DNA of 64,000 nt from Pseudomonas californiensis (GCF_021147775.1 NZ_JAGTPK010000013.1:62001-126000); one strand, 5' to 3'. Numbered from the stretch's first letter, positions 1 to 8,183 are shown. Numbers and translations: made by a program. Notes: generated from the sequence alone by a model not told the origin.

Positions 1-953
1 AGCCATTGGTCATTGAAAAAGGGCTCAGGGTGGTCGAGCACCTGCATGACCTGACCGCTGGACAGCATCGGCTGATGACTTGCGCCGCGAATGTTCCGAC
101 GTTCACAGCGCAAGCGCTCCAGCTGGCGTAAGCTGCGCTGCCTGGACAATCGCTCACCCTGATCCATAGGTCCGGCAGCAGAGGGCTGCGCAAAAGGCTG
201 ATTGTTTGCTGAGGCCTGCCCCTCGCAATTCGCTGGTTCGCTCAAAACAGCAGGACCATGCAGCGGTTTGACAGCACTGAGGTAGCTGCGGTCAATGGAC
301 AGCTGTTCGTCCAGATAAACAAGGCTGGGCGCGCTTGGGTGTGTTCCGTCAGGGTGACGGAGCCGAAGAGGTTCCTTGCGTTCGGGAAAGCTGGCGGGGT
401 CGTCGGAAAACACCAGTGTGTGGCGCGTCGGCGTGTGCTCGAAATGAAAGTGGATGCCTTCTTCTTCACAGATACGCTGCAACAGATGCAGATCGCTCTC
501 GTCGAACTGAACGCACAACGCGCGGCAAGGATACAGGCCTGTCATGCGGTCAAAGCGGTAGGCGATCTCGTCAATGCCTTGCTGCTCGAGAAGCAGAACG
601 ATCAACTGCGGTGCTGATAGTGGGTGATGAACACGTCGGCGCCGGGGCTGGAGCGCGAGTCGCTGTAAATCGGGACCCAGCGCAACGCGGTAATGGCTCA
701 GGCCATTTCCCGAGTAGATCTGCACCGCATTCTGCACGCGGCCATGCACGCCATCATGGTCGGGGTGCACGCTCAGATACGCGGTGCGGTCCAGCAAATT
801 GTTGAGGTCCAGATGTCTGTCTGGGCTGATCAGATCAATATCGAAGCGGTACGCCTCATTCAACGCTTCCAGACCCGTGAAACTGACGACATGCAGATTT
901 ACTGAGTATCCAGCAATCGTCAGGGTCATTGGCATTGGCTGGTCTTCGCACAT
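1..953 (-). CDS. vgrG: Type VI secretion spike protein VgrG, N-terminal part (runs off the left edge)
   Basis: Translating the minus strand from ATG at 953 gives an uninterrupted frame of about 317 residues to the window edge with no stop. It begins MCEDQPMPMTLTIAGYSVNL and contains the VgrG/gp27-like pattern: a phrase reading LHVVSFTGLEALNEAYRFD, then LQRICEEEGIHFHFEH near the middle, and DGTHPSAPSLVYLDEQLS. VgrG trimers form the tip of the T6SS puncturing device and are exported with effectors. An alternative start is ATG 935; 953 is preferred because GAGAG lies about 9 nt upstream. The gp5-like needle and any C-terminal effector domain lie outside the window, so this may be an orphan VgrG or part of an effector cassette. 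No other T6SS gene is visible to the right. Confidence 0.9.
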   Translation of the reverse strand, partial: MCEDQPMPMTLTIAGYSVNLHVVSFTGLEALNEAYRFDIDLISPDRHLDLNNLLDRTAYLSVHPDHDGVHGRVQNAVQIYSGNGLSHYRVALGPDLQRLALQPRRRRVHHPLSAPQLIVLLLEQQGIDEIAYRFDRMTGLYPCRALCVQFDESDLHLLQRICEEEGIHFHFEHTPTRHTLVFSDDPASFPERKEPLRLRHPDGTHPSAPSLVYLDEQLSIDRSYLSAVKPLHGPAVLSEPANCEGQASANNQPFAQPSAAGPMDQGERLSRQRSLRQLERLRCERRNIRGASHQPMLSSGQVMQVLDHPEPFFNDQW

Positions 954-1278
954 CCGCAGGTTCTCTCAGCATGAAATTCGAGAGGTCAAGGGTACGGAAT
1001 GCACCGCGTGAAAAGCGCTGTTTCAAGTTTTTTCAGAAAAGGACTACAAAACATGACGAGGGCAGGACAGTTGCCCATTTTCCGTTCAGAGGGGGCTCGG
1101 TCAGTTCGTTTCGGCAATCATGCTTCATGAGGGGTTTCATCTGGCGTGATCGCGTATAAAATGCGCCGCTTGAACGGCATTGGTGCCGGTAACGCTATTT
1201 TCAACGTCTTGCCAAAGCCCAGCGTGCCTGTTTCGCGGGGGCGGGCGGCAGGACGCAAATCGGATCGAGAGAGCAGAC
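954..1278. other. Divergent intergenic region, vgrG / yebC-like
   Basis: 325 bp with no credible gene. It must hold the outward promoters of vgrG and the YebC-family gene. A TATAAA hexamer at about 1155 is a possible -10 for the rightward gene, but no convincing -35 accompanies it. No repeats or strong hairpins were seen. Confidence 0.4.
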
Positions 1279-1983
1279 ATGGGCGCACAGTGGAAGGTCA
1301 AGCATAAAGAGGCGGCAGCCAATGCCAAGGGGCGCACCTTTGGCAAGCTGTCCAAGGAAATCATGATCGCTGCCCGTGCAGGCGCCGACCCCGACATGAA
1401 CTCACGACTGCGGCTGGTCGTCGAGCAGGCGAAAAAGGCGTCGATGCCGCGCGAAACTCTGGAGCGGGCAATCAAGAAGGGCGCTGGCCTGCTGGGCGAA
1501 AGCGTCACCTTCGAGCGGCTGACCTATGAAGGCTTTGCTCCGCACCGCGTACCGGTGATCGTCGAGTGCCTGACCGACAACATCAACCGCACTGTTTCTG
1601 AAATTCGTGTGCTGTTTCGCAAAGGCCAGTTGGGTGCAGCAGGCTCGGTGTCCTGGGACTTTCTGTATCAAGGCATGATCGAGGCCGTGCCTGCGTCCCC
1701 GGACGCCGATGCGGAGTTGGCTGCCATTGAAGCCGGTGCCCAGGATTTTGAAGCGGCTGAAGAGGGCGCAACCCTGTTCCTGACCGAGTCGACCGACATG
1801 GACGCGGTGTGCAAGTTGCTTCCCGAGTTTGGTTTTACCGTTCAGTCTGCCCAATTGGGCTATCGTCCCAAAAGTACGGTCGACGGCCTGACTGATGAGC
1901 AGATGGCCGAGGTTGAAGCGTTTCTCGAGGCCATCGATAACCACGACGACGTGCAGAACGTCTACGTGGGCCTGGCAGGCTGA
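1279..1983 (+). CDS. YebC/PmpR-family (YeeN-like) DNA-binding regulatory protein
   Basis: 234 residues beginning [20 protein letters not shown], matching the YebC/TACO1 family N-terminus (nuclear-looking basic segment, then the [12 protein letters not shown] helix). The acidic centre ([20 protein letters not shown]) and the C-terminal [17 protein letters not shown] motif are diagnostic. The family includes transcriptional regulators and proteins linked to translation of proline stretches. The length (about 235) and the start fit the shorter YeeN-like branch, which often occurs beside a canonical yebC elsewhere in the genome. The frame is open further upstream to 1180, but the family alignment starts at ATG 1279, where GAGAG lies about 8 nt upstream. 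It stands alone, divergent from vgrG and convergent with the LRR-kinase gene. Confidence 0.9.
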   Translation: MGAQWKVKHKEAAANAKGRTFGKLSKEIMIAARAGADPDMNSRLRLVVEQAKKASMPRETLERAIKKGAGLLGESVTFERLTYEGFAPHRVPVIVECLTDNINRTVSEIRVLFRKGQLGAAGSVSWDFLYQGMIEAVPASPDADAELAAIEAGAQDFEAAEEGATLFLTESTDMDAVCKLLPEFGFTVQSAQLGYRPKSTVDGLTDEQMAEVEAFLEAIDNHDDVQNVYVGLAG

Positions 1984-2010
1984 TCAGCCTGCCGTGCGCA
2001 GTGGGGCGTC

Positions 2011-3318
2011 TCAGACGCTCCACGCCATCAATTGTTGATGAACGCTGGCCATTGACGGTCTGCTCCTGCAGTCGCCCTGCGTGCAGCTTGCCTGGAGGCT
2101 GCTCACGCGATCGATGATCGCGGCGTGCGCTGGTTCTGCATCGCAGCGCTCCAGCAACTCTCCCAGTAAAATTCCGAACGCGCGCGTCTCGATCCGCTCA
2201 AGTGCTTCGCCTGCCCTCAACGAGGGGTGGAACGATGCCGCCCCGAAATCGCCCAGCAGACTGTTGCCGTCTTTTTGCACGAGGATATTGTGACCATAGA
2301 GGTCGCCATGAGTGATGCCGTGGGCATGCAAGTGCGCAGTGACTGACGAGATACCTTGAGCCAGGTGCAGCAAGGCAGCCAGTGAGTATCGTGTCTCGAT
2401 GGCGTAAACGTCCCGGCTGCACGAGTCGAGGCTGGGTGGCCCGGCCAGATTGGTGAAGTCAGGCGCTATCAAGGCCATCACCAGGCCATTCTGCTGTTCG
2501 GGATGTTCTGAGATTTGCCCCAGCACCTTGATCAGATGCGGATGGCGGCCCGCTGCGATGCAGGCTGCCATTTCGTTAAGCGGTGAGCCGTCGCTGGTGA
2601 TACTGCCTTTGTACAGTTTCACCGCTACGGTGCGCTCGCCCTCTGGCGCCATCCAGAAACCCTGCTGAATGATGCCAGACGCGCCTTCGCCGAGGCGATG
2701 GGTGAGACTAAGGCGTGGCCAGGGGATCTGTTGGATGGGCAGTTGAGCAGGTTCGGGGCACAACGGGTTGTCGGCAAACGCAAGCCAGGCAAGCGAGGGC
2801 AATTGCAACAACCAGTCCGGTAGCTCGGTCAACTGATTGGCCGCGATGCGAATCAGCTCAAGCCGATGACAGTTGGCCAGACTGGATGGCAGCGTGCGCA
2901 GGCGGTTACCCGCCAACATCAGCTTTTGCAGGTCGGGACGTTGGCCCAATTCCTCAGGCAATGACTCGATGCAGTTGTCGGTCAGAATCAGCCAGCGCAG
3001 GCGCGGCGGCAGGGAAGAGGCGCTGACCTGCGCAATACTATTGGCTTTGAAGCCGACAACCTGCAACTGCTCGCACAGGCCGATGCAATCTGGAAGCGCG
3101 CTGAAGCGGTTATCCGAGGCAAACAGGATGCGCAGGTGCTTCAGCCGGTGCAGGTCATCGGGCAGGCTGCTCAATGCGTTACCGCTGAGGTTAAGCACCT
3201 CCAGTGTGTCAGCCAGGTCGAATATTTCCTGGGGGAATTCGCGCAGGTCGCAGGAAAGGTCCAGCCGCGTGATACCCGCCAGCGTACCGGCGCGTAGGTC
3301 TGCAAGGGTGTGCATCAT
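2011..3318 (-). CDS. Leucine-rich-repeat protein with C-terminal serine/threonine kinase domain
   Basis: 435 residues. Residues about 15-190 are seven or so LRR units (LxxLxLxxNxLxxLP pattern, e.g. LEVLNLSGNALSSLP at 39). Residues about 205-430 are a protein kinase fold: glycine loop GEGASG (210-215), VAVK lysine 234, catalytic loop HGDLYGHNIL with Asp339 and Asn344, and DFG at 357-359. All core catalytic residues are present, so it is probably active, although HRD is replaced by HGD as in several bacterial and atypical kinases. There is no signal peptide or membrane segment, so it is predicted to be cytosolic. The LRR plus kinase order resembles eukaryotic receptor kinases, but this looks like a chromosomal housekeeping-style gene rather than a secreted effector. 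No hrp box was seen upstream. Substrate unknown. Confidence 0.85.
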   Translation of the reverse strand: MMHTLADLRAGTLAGITRLDLSCDLREFPQEIFDLADTLEVLNLSGNALSSLPDDLHRLKHLRILFASDNRFSALPDCIGLCEQLQVVGFKANSIAQVSASSLPPRLRWLILTDNCIESLPEELGQRPDLQKLMLAGNRLRTLPSSLANCHRLELIRIAANQLTELPDWLLQLPSLAWLAFADNPLCPEPAQLPIQQIPWPRLSLTHRLGEGASGIIQQGFWMAPEGERTVAVKLYKGSITSDGSPLNEMAACIAAGRHPHLIKVLGQISEHPEQQNGLVMALIAPDFTNLAGPPSLDSCSRDVYAIETRYSLAALLHLAQGISSVTAHLHAHGITHGDLYGHNILVQKDGNSLLGDFGAASFHPSLRAGEALERIETRAFGILLGELLERCDAEPAHAAIIDRVSSLQASCTQGDCRSRPSMASVHQQLMAWSV

Positions 3319-3394
3319 GGGTAGGTTCAGTCAGTGATCGGACAGGGCGCCCATGATAGCGGGAGTTGCGGTCGCTGGGCGCAGTGACAGGCGA

Positions 3395-3940
3395 TCAGTC
3401 CAGGCAGCGTTCGACCCACAGGCGCACGCGTTCCTGTGAAGGCGCGGCTTCGGAGTACAGGATTCGATAGATCATCGGCGCGACAATGGCATCGATCAGG
3501 TCATCGGCGCTGGGTGAAGGTTCTCCGCGACCGGCTGCCCGATCGATGATTGTCTGTAGCTGCTCACGGACCATCGCTGCACATTTCCCGACACATCCCG
3601 AGGTACTGGCGACCACGTCGCGCATCAGGGCGCGGCCTGGAGCAGATGACATTTCGTCCAGGTACATTTCGCTCCAGGTCAGCAGGTCTTGCCGCAGGCT
3701 GCCCTGGTCAACCGGCTCGTCCGGACGCAGCCGCTCGACCGCAGCATCTGCCAGCAAGGTCGTCAGATCGCCCCAGCGCCGATATATCGTCGAGGGAGTG
3801 ACGCCGGCTCGGGTGGCGATCATCGGCACACTAAGTGACGAGCGATCGTGCTCCAGCAGCAAATCGCGAACGGCGCGGTGAATGGATTCCTGCACACGGG
3901 CGCTGCGGCCTCCGGTGCGTACTGCTTCTTTGATAGCCAT
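3395..3940 (-). CDS. TetR-family transcriptional repressor
   Basis: 181 residues. The N-terminal helix-turn-helix (residues about 20-65) reads IHRAVRDLLLEHDRSSLSVP then IATRAGVTPSTIYRRWGDL, the classical TetR signature. The C-terminal ligand domain (KTetR_C-like) is variable. It is divergently arranged with the MFS transporter gene that starts 106 bp away, the usual layout for a drug-responsive repressor and its efflux pump. The intervening DNA has AAAGC/GCTTT half-sites that could be the operator. The ligand is unknown. The GCTGCGGCC-rich N-terminus makes the ATG at 3940 the only sensible start. Confidence 0.88.
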   Translation of the reverse strand: MAIKEAVRTGGRSARVQESIHRAVRDLLLEHDRSSLSVPMIATRAGVTPSTIYRRWGDLTTLLADAAVERLRPDEPVDQGSLRQDLLTWSEMYLDEMSSAPGRALMRDVVASTSGCVGKCAAMVREQLQTIIDRAAGRGEPSPSADDLIDAIVAPMIYRILYSEAAPSQERVRLWVERCLD

Positions 3941-4046
3941 GCGACAGACCTTAACACAAAGTATTTGCTTTAAGAGCGGGCGAGTAGCACACTCCGCAAA
4001 AGCTAACTTATGGCTTTAACGATTCTCGTCATTGGAGAGTGTACCG
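3941..4046. promoter_or_regulatory. tetR-MFS divergent promoter with candidate TetR operator
   Basis: Two AAAG...CTTT imperfect dyads are visible: AAAGTATTTGCTTT at about 3959-3972 and AAAGC/GCTTT at 3999-4003 and 4013-4017. Their position between a TetR gene and its divergent transporter makes them operator candidates. No experimental support. Confidence 0.35.
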
Positions 4047-5261
4047 ATGTCCGATCCTTTGCAGAACCCGAACACGGATCGCCGGGCTCGTGGTCGCCTG
4101 ATTTTTCTGGCCATTACCACGCTGTGCTTTTTTGCAGCATCCAGCGCGCCAACGCCGCTTTATCACCTGTATCAGGAAGCCTGGGGCTTTTCATCCGGCA
4201 CGCTGACACTGGTTTTCGCTGTGTATGCCTTGAGCCTCCTGGCTGCTTTGCTGATCGGCGGATCGTTATCGGATTATCTGGGCCGACGCCCAGTCATTCT
4301 GGGTGCTCTGCTGCTGCAAAGCCTGTCGATGCTGCTATTCATAGTGGCCAGTGACGTAAGCTGGCTGGTGGCTGCGCGTATTTTGCAGGGCTTTGCGACG
4401 GGCCTCGCTGCCAGTGCTTTGGGGGCGGCATTACTGGACAGCGACCAGGCGAACGGACCGCTGATCAACAGCATCTCACCGATGCTCGGCATGGCTGTCG
4501 GTGCGCTGGGTACCTCACTGCTGGTGCAATATGCGCCCATGCCGCTGCTGTTTTCTTATTGCCTTCTGCTGACAGCGTTTCTGGTCCAGGCGATTTGTGT
4601 CCGTTGGTTGCCTGAAACCGTCACTCCGCAGCCGGGCGTCTGGCATTCGTTGAAACCGTCTTTGCATGTGCCCGTCCAGGCCAGGCGCATGTTGTGGCTG
4701 GTACTGCCGGTAGACATCGCGGCCTGGGCGCTGGGCGGTTTCTTTCTGTCACTGAGCCCGTCGCTGCTGACAGCGGCAACAGGCTCTGCGTCCCCGCTGA
4801 ATGGCGGGCTTGCGGTGGCGGCACTGACCCTTAGTGGTGCGTTGTCCATCCTGACCCTGCGTCAGCGCGAGCCTGTCGCTGGGTTATGGGTAGGCGCGAG
4901 CTTTCTGCCAGTGGGCGTGGCGGTCATTCTGCTGGCAATCAACAGCGGTCTGCTGTGGCTGTTTTTCGTGGGTGCGGTGTTAGCCGGTATTGGCTTTGGT
5001 GCGAGCTTTCTCGGTGCGTTGCGCATGCTCATGCCGCTGGCCCATGCTCATGAGCGGGGAGGGCTGATGTCTGCGTTTCTCGTGCTCAGCTACCTGGCGT
5101 TCTGCCTGCCTGCGCTGGCTGCAGGTTTTTTCGCACACTCGGTGGGGCTGGTGATGACCAGCAACGTGTACGGTGCTGTGGTGATCGTTCTGGCATTGTC
5201 GGCGCTGATCGGGCTGCTGCTTCGTCGGGCAACCGGTCCGCAGGCAGACGTCCACGCATAG
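4047..5261 (+). CDS. Major facilitator superfamily transporter (drug-efflux-like)
   Basis: 404 residues with about 12 hydrophobic helices. Between TM2 and TM3 the MFS motif A appears as GGSLSDYLGRRPVI. The start ATG 4047 is set by GGAGAG at 4034-4039. Residues before the first helix are polar (MSDPLQNPNTDRRARGR), consistent with a cytoplasmic N-terminus. Control by the divergent TetR gene suggests export of a toxic or signalling compound, but the substrate cannot be read from sequence. Confidence 0.88.
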   Translation: MSDPLQNPNTDRRARGRLIFLAITTLCFFAASSAPTPLYHLYQEAWGFSSGTLTLVFAVYALSLLAALLIGGSLSDYLGRRPVILGALLLQSLSMLLFIVASDVSWLVAARILQGFATGLAASALGAALLDSDQANGPLINSISPMLGMAVGALGTSLLVQYAPMPLLFSYCLLLTAFLVQAICVRWLPETVTPQPGVWHSLKPSLHVPVQARRMLWLVLPVDIAAWALGGFFLSLSPSLLTAATGSASPLNGGLAVAALTLSGALSILTLRQREPVAGLWVGASFLPVGVAVILLAINSGLLWLFFVGAVLAGIGFGASFLGALRMLMPLAHAHERGGLMSAFLVLSYLAFCLPALAAGFFAHSVGLVMTSNVYGAVVIVLALSALIGLLLRRATGPQADVHA

Positions 5262-5288
5262 ATGGGCGTCTGCACTGACGGGGCTGGC

Positions 5289-6440
5289 TTAGCGCAGGTC
5301 GGTGACCATCTCGGCCAGCACACTCAACACGTCGTGAGCCAACTGCGCCGAACGCTTGCCTGACCAGCCGGTGGTCGGATCTGGCGCGTTATCGTTGTCC
5401 TTGAAGGGCATCTCCAGCGTCAGTGACAGGCATTTATACCGTTCGCCGACGCTGTTGCAGGCCAGATTCATGTTGGCCTGGCCAGGTGCGCTGCGTGGAT
5501 AGCCATGAACGCTCTGGAAGTCCACCGTCACTTCACCCAGGCGGCTGCGAAACTGTGCTTCCAGCTGTTGCTGCTTGGCGGTGTAGCCCGGATTCCCTTC
5601 GCAGGCTGCGGTGAAGACGTAAGGGATTTCCTCGTCGCCATGCACGTCGAGAAACATGTCTACACCGTGCTTTTCCATCTGCTGCCTGACGAAAAATACT
5701 TCAGGGCTTTGCTCTTGCGTGCTGTCCTGCCAGGCACGATTGAGGTCCTTGCCATTGGCGTTGGTTCGCAGATGACCATGAAACGCGCCGTCCGGATTCA
5801 TGTTGGGTACCAGATACAAATCCGCCTGGGCCAGCAGCTCATTCAGAACGGCGTCGTCCCGCTGCTTGAGGCGTCCGATCACGCCCTCCATGAACCATTC
5901 GGCCATATGCTCGCCAGGATGTTGCTGGGCGATGATCCAGATCTTGCGTTGCCCTTCGGCGCCACTGCCTTTGCGTAACAGCGCAATATCGCGGCCTTCG
6001 ACGCTCTTGCCGACGCTCAACAGTTGCGTGCCTGCCTTTTCCAGCGCTTCGCCCATCAGCCAGTCGTGCCGTTCGCGGCTGTAAGGTTCGAAGTAGGCAA
6101 ACCAGATGTGCGGCTCATTGGGTGCCAGGCTGAAGTCAAGCGCCTTGCCATCAAAGCTTGAAGGCACCCGAAACCAGTTCTGATGATCGTACGAAGCCAC
6201 GGCGTTATAACCGGTCCAGGCATTACTGAACGCCGATTCGCTGGCGTTGGTGAGGCTGAAGCCGTGGGTTTCGCCGACCGTCAACCCGTCGACCTTGAAA
6301 TGAAACCACTGAAAATGAGGACTTCGGGTGTCAGGGCGGATCGCCAGTTGCACACGGGTGGTGTCGCTGGCGTCCAGAACTTGAATGTTGCCGCTGTCGA
6401 AGTCTGCGCTGAAGGTGAGGGTCACGGTGTATTCCTGCAT
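5289..6440 (-). CDS. M14-family zinc carboxypeptidase (cytosolic carboxypeptidase-like)
   Basis: 383 residues from ATG 6440. An N-terminal beta-rich domain (1-125) carries the pattern found before M14 domains in cytosolic carboxypeptidases (FSNAWTGYNAVASYDHQNWF). The catalytic domain has the HPGE zinc pair (His174, Glu177), a third ligand in LDVHGDEE, NMNPDG and the catalytic glutamate in TLEMPF. No signal peptide, so probably cytoplasmic. The family removes C-terminal residues, with bacterial members of largely unknown substrate. A longer open frame extends upstream to 6674 but overlaps the neighbouring gene and is unlike the family, so 6440 is preferred, though its ribosome site is weak. 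It is convergent with the MFS gene. Confidence 0.85.
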   Translation of the reverse strand: MQEYTVTLTFSADFDSGNIQVLDASDTTRVQLAIRPDTRSPHFQWFHFKVDGLTVGETHGFSLTNASESAFSNAWTGYNAVASYDHQNWFRVPSSFDGKALDFSLAPNEPHIWFAYFEPYSRERHDWLMGEALEKAGTQLLSVGKSVEGRDIALLRKGSGAEGQRKIWIIAQQHPGEHMAEWFMEGVIGRLKQRDDAVLNELLAQADLYLVPNMNPDGAFHGHLRTNANGKDLNRAWQDSTQEQSPEVFFVRQQMEKHGVDMFLDVHGDEEIPYVFTAACEGNPGYTAKQQQLEAQFRSRLGEVTVDFQSVHGYPRSAPGQANMNLACNSVGERYKCLSLTLEMPFKDNDNAPDPTTGWSGKRSAQLAHDVLSVLAEMVTDLR

Positions 6441-6535
6441 ACGTAAAGGCCTTGTCAGGCTATTACTGTACACCGATCGATTACTCGTTTTGCGACGTAA
6501 ACTTCTCTCCAGCGCGCAGCCCACTATTTGCCGTG

Positions 6536-7129
6536 TCAGGTAAAAGCTTCGGCCGTTACCAGCAAGCTGCACAGAAAGGCCGTGAACAGGCACCAGCCCA
6601 GGCAGGCGCGGCGTTTGCGTCGATGCCAGCCATTGACGCCCAGCAGCGAAGCGGGTGCCTGCAACTGGCGCCATAAGCGTTCGGTGTTCTGGAACGCGAG
6701 CAGGTGGCCTTGATCAGCATCAAGCCAATGGCGGAAGGCGATTCGCTCGCTTGCCGTCGTGGTTGGACTCTGTAAGTGGACATACCAGCGGCTGGCCTGT
6801 TTTTGAACAGCGTCGTCAGTTTCGCAAGACTGTCGGCGCGCTTGGCGCAGAACGCGAACCATGGAGGTTTCGACCTTCGCCAGATCGACGCCGATGGCCC
6901 GGGCGATGTCGGTGTAGTTCAGTCCGTCCAGACGGCTGAGCAGGAAAATCTGTCGGGTGCGGCGCGAGAGTCTGCTCAGGCAGCGGCAGTATTCCAGTGT
7001 CAGAGTTGACGGTGGTGTATCGAGCAGTCGGTTGGGCAGAGGCAATAAAGTCGAGAGTTGGCTACTCATGATGTATCGCTCGCTGATCTTCCATAGAAAT
7101 TCTTCCTTGAGCCGATAGGTTGCGTCCAT
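6536..7129 (-). CDS. Hybrid protein: sigma-70 region 4 (FecI-like) fused to FecR N-terminal DUF4880 domain and a membrane segment
   Basis: 197 residues. Residues about 43-98 match ECF sigma region 4 (TRQIFLLSRLDGLNYTDIAR then a helix ending VRVLRQARR). Residues 112-157 match the cytoplasmic anti-sigma DUF4880 of FecR (ASRWYVHLQSPTTTASERIA, FRHWLDADQGHLLAFQ). A single hydrophobic helix lies at 176-194. Sigma region 2 and the periplasmic FecR domain are both absent, so it cannot be a normal sigma factor or a normal transducer. A Fur-box-like palindrome sits just upstream, so expression is likely iron-repressed. The start is uncertain: ATG 7129 or in-frame ATG 7069, neither with a strong Shine-Dalgarno. 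It could be a decaying fusion or a dedicated modulator of a FecI-type sigma. Confidence 0.75.
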   Translation of the reverse strand: MDATYRLKEEFLWKISERYIMSSQLSTLLPLPNRLLDTPPSTLTLEYCRCLSRLSRRTRQIFLLSRLDGLNYTDIARAIGVDLAKVETSMVRVLRQARRQSCETDDAVQKQASRWYVHLQSPTTTASERIAFRHWLDADQGHLLAFQNTERLWRQLQAPASLLGVNGWHRRKRRACLGWCLFTAFLCSLLVTAEAFT

Positions 7130-7149
7130 GACAGCATGAAGCTAATGAA

Positions 7150-7168
7150 TTCGAGAATCATTCTCAAG
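7150..7168 (-). promoter_or_regulatory. Fur-box-like palindrome upstream of the sigma/FecR hybrid gene
   Basis: A perfect 13-bp palindrome GAGAATCATTCTC at 7153-7165 fits the NAT-rich Fur consensus (GATAATGATAATCATTATC). It lies about 25 bp before ATG 7129 on the same strand, where Fur would block transcription. Confidence 0.7.
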
Positions 7169-7321
7169 TGAAAAAATGCTGCAGTTACCGTTTATCTGCC
7201 GAAATCTGTAAGTTCGAGCGTAAATGGGAGAACACAAGAGACAGTGTTTTGCTATTATCGGCGCCATTGTTGCGCGAAGACGCAACTCAAAGACTTCATT
7301 AGCCTGAAGCAGCGAAAAAAC

Positions 7322-7437
7322 CAAAAAAAGACCCGGCAAAAGAGCCGGGTCAAAAACCGTGATTAGCCTGATGAGGAGATAATCCGGAAGCCGACCTAAG
7401 ACTTCCAGGTTATCCAGCGAGCCTCGCGACTCGCTGA
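7322..7437 (-). ncRNA. prrF: PrrF iron-responsive small RNA
   Basis: On the minus strand the transcript begins with a hairpin CAGCGAG/CTCGCTG and contains the conserved PrrF core TTATCTCCTCATCAGGCTAA, followed by TCACGGTTTTTGACC, and ends with a GACCCGGC/GCCGGGTC terminator and a T tract. PrrF sRNAs are Fur-repressed and, with Hfq, pair with mRNAs for iron-rich proteins (sodB, succinate dehydrogenase, aconitase) when iron is scarce. A Fur box overlaps the promoter: -35 TTGACT at 7464-7469 and -10 TATTAT at 7442-7447, spaced 16 bp, giving a start near 7435-7437. Length is about 115 nt, as expected. A second paralogue should lie elsewhere in a P. syringae genome. Confidence 0.9.
7323..7351 (-). 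terminator. Rho-independent terminator of PrrF
   Basis: Perfect 8-bp stem GACCCGGC (7330-7337) / GCCGGGTC (7344-7351) with a 6-nt loop. On the minus strand it is followed by seven T residues (7323-7329). Confidence 0.92.
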
Positions 7438-7440
7438 TGC

Positions 7441-7469
7441 AATAATAATCATTATCATTTGCAAGTCAA
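7441..7469 (-). promoter_or_regulatory. Fur box and promoter of PrrF
   Basis: Minus-strand GATAATGATTATTATTG matches the first half of the 19-bp Fur consensus perfectly and the second half partly. It lies between and over the -35 TTGACT and -10 TATTAT, so Fur-Fe(II) would exclude RNA polymerase. Confidence 0.85.
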
Positions 7470-7544
7470 ATGTTTTTATTGCTCTCGTTGAAAAAAACAA
7501 TCCACTGACGCTCGTTGGTGGATCGACGGCAACAGCCTCTTTAT

Positions 7545-8012
7545 CTACTCCAGCGGCAGCTCTGTCGTTCGCTTAACCGTGCTCATGGCGATATTGGAGT
7601 GCGCTTCCTGTACATGTGGCAGCTGCAGCAAGTGGTCGCGTAGAAAGCGCTCATAGCTGGCGATGTCCTGCGCCACGACCTTGAGCATGAAGTCCATTCC
7701 GCCTGCCATCGTGTAACACTCCAATACCTCGGGGTGGCCAATGATGGCCTCCTCGAACTCGGCCAGATAGCGCCGCCCATGCCCCGACAGCTTTACCTCG
7801 ACGAATACGGTCATGCTCAAGCCCAACTTTTGCGCGCTGAGCAGGGCGACAGTCCGCTCAATCACGCCGTCTTCCTGCAATCGATGAATGCGTCTCCAGC
7901 ACGGAGACTGTGACAGCTCGACCCGCTCAGCGATTTCCGCAGCCGAGAGATCGGCATCGTGCTGCAGCAGACGAAGAATCTTGCGATCAATGGGACTCAA
8001 TTTTGGTTGCAT
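7545..8012 (-). CDS. Lrp/AsnC-family transcriptional regulator
   Basis: 155 residues. The N-terminal winged helix-turn-helix reads LSPIDRKILRLLQHDADLSA then ERVELSQSPCWRRIHRL. The C-terminal RAM ligand domain (residues about 70-150) includes PEVLECYTMAGGMDFMLKVV, the amino-acid binding signature of Lrp proteins. It is divergent from the indolepyruvate ferredoxin oxidoreductase gene, whose substrate is an aryl 2-oxo acid from aromatic amino acids. This regulator therefore probably senses an amino acid and controls that gene. That link is inferred from context only. Confidence 0.9.
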   Translation of the reverse strand: MQPKLSPIDRKILRLLQHDADLSAAEIAERVELSQSPCWRRIHRLQEDGVIERTVALLSAQKLGLSMTVFVEVKLSGHGRRYLAEFEEAIIGHPEVLECYTMAGGMDFMLKVVAQDIASYERFLRDHLLQLPHVQEAHSNIAMSTVKRTTELPLE

Positions 8013-8183
8013 GAATTGACCTTGTTTTTTGTTCTTGTCGAATGAAGCATGTCCAATATCAGCAGATCCGCGCGAATTTAGAAAGAAAAAGCCTCTTTTC
8101 TACTGGCAGTCTAATGACAAGGCCGCCGGGCTGGACCGTCTCGGCGAATGGTCATTACTAATAAGAACAAGAGAGGTATCCGC

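Noticed and set aside
7142..7339. A 65-residue minus-strand frame in the PrrF to hybrid-gene gap
   Set aside because: It overlaps the PrrF terminator and the Fur box and has no protein-like composition.
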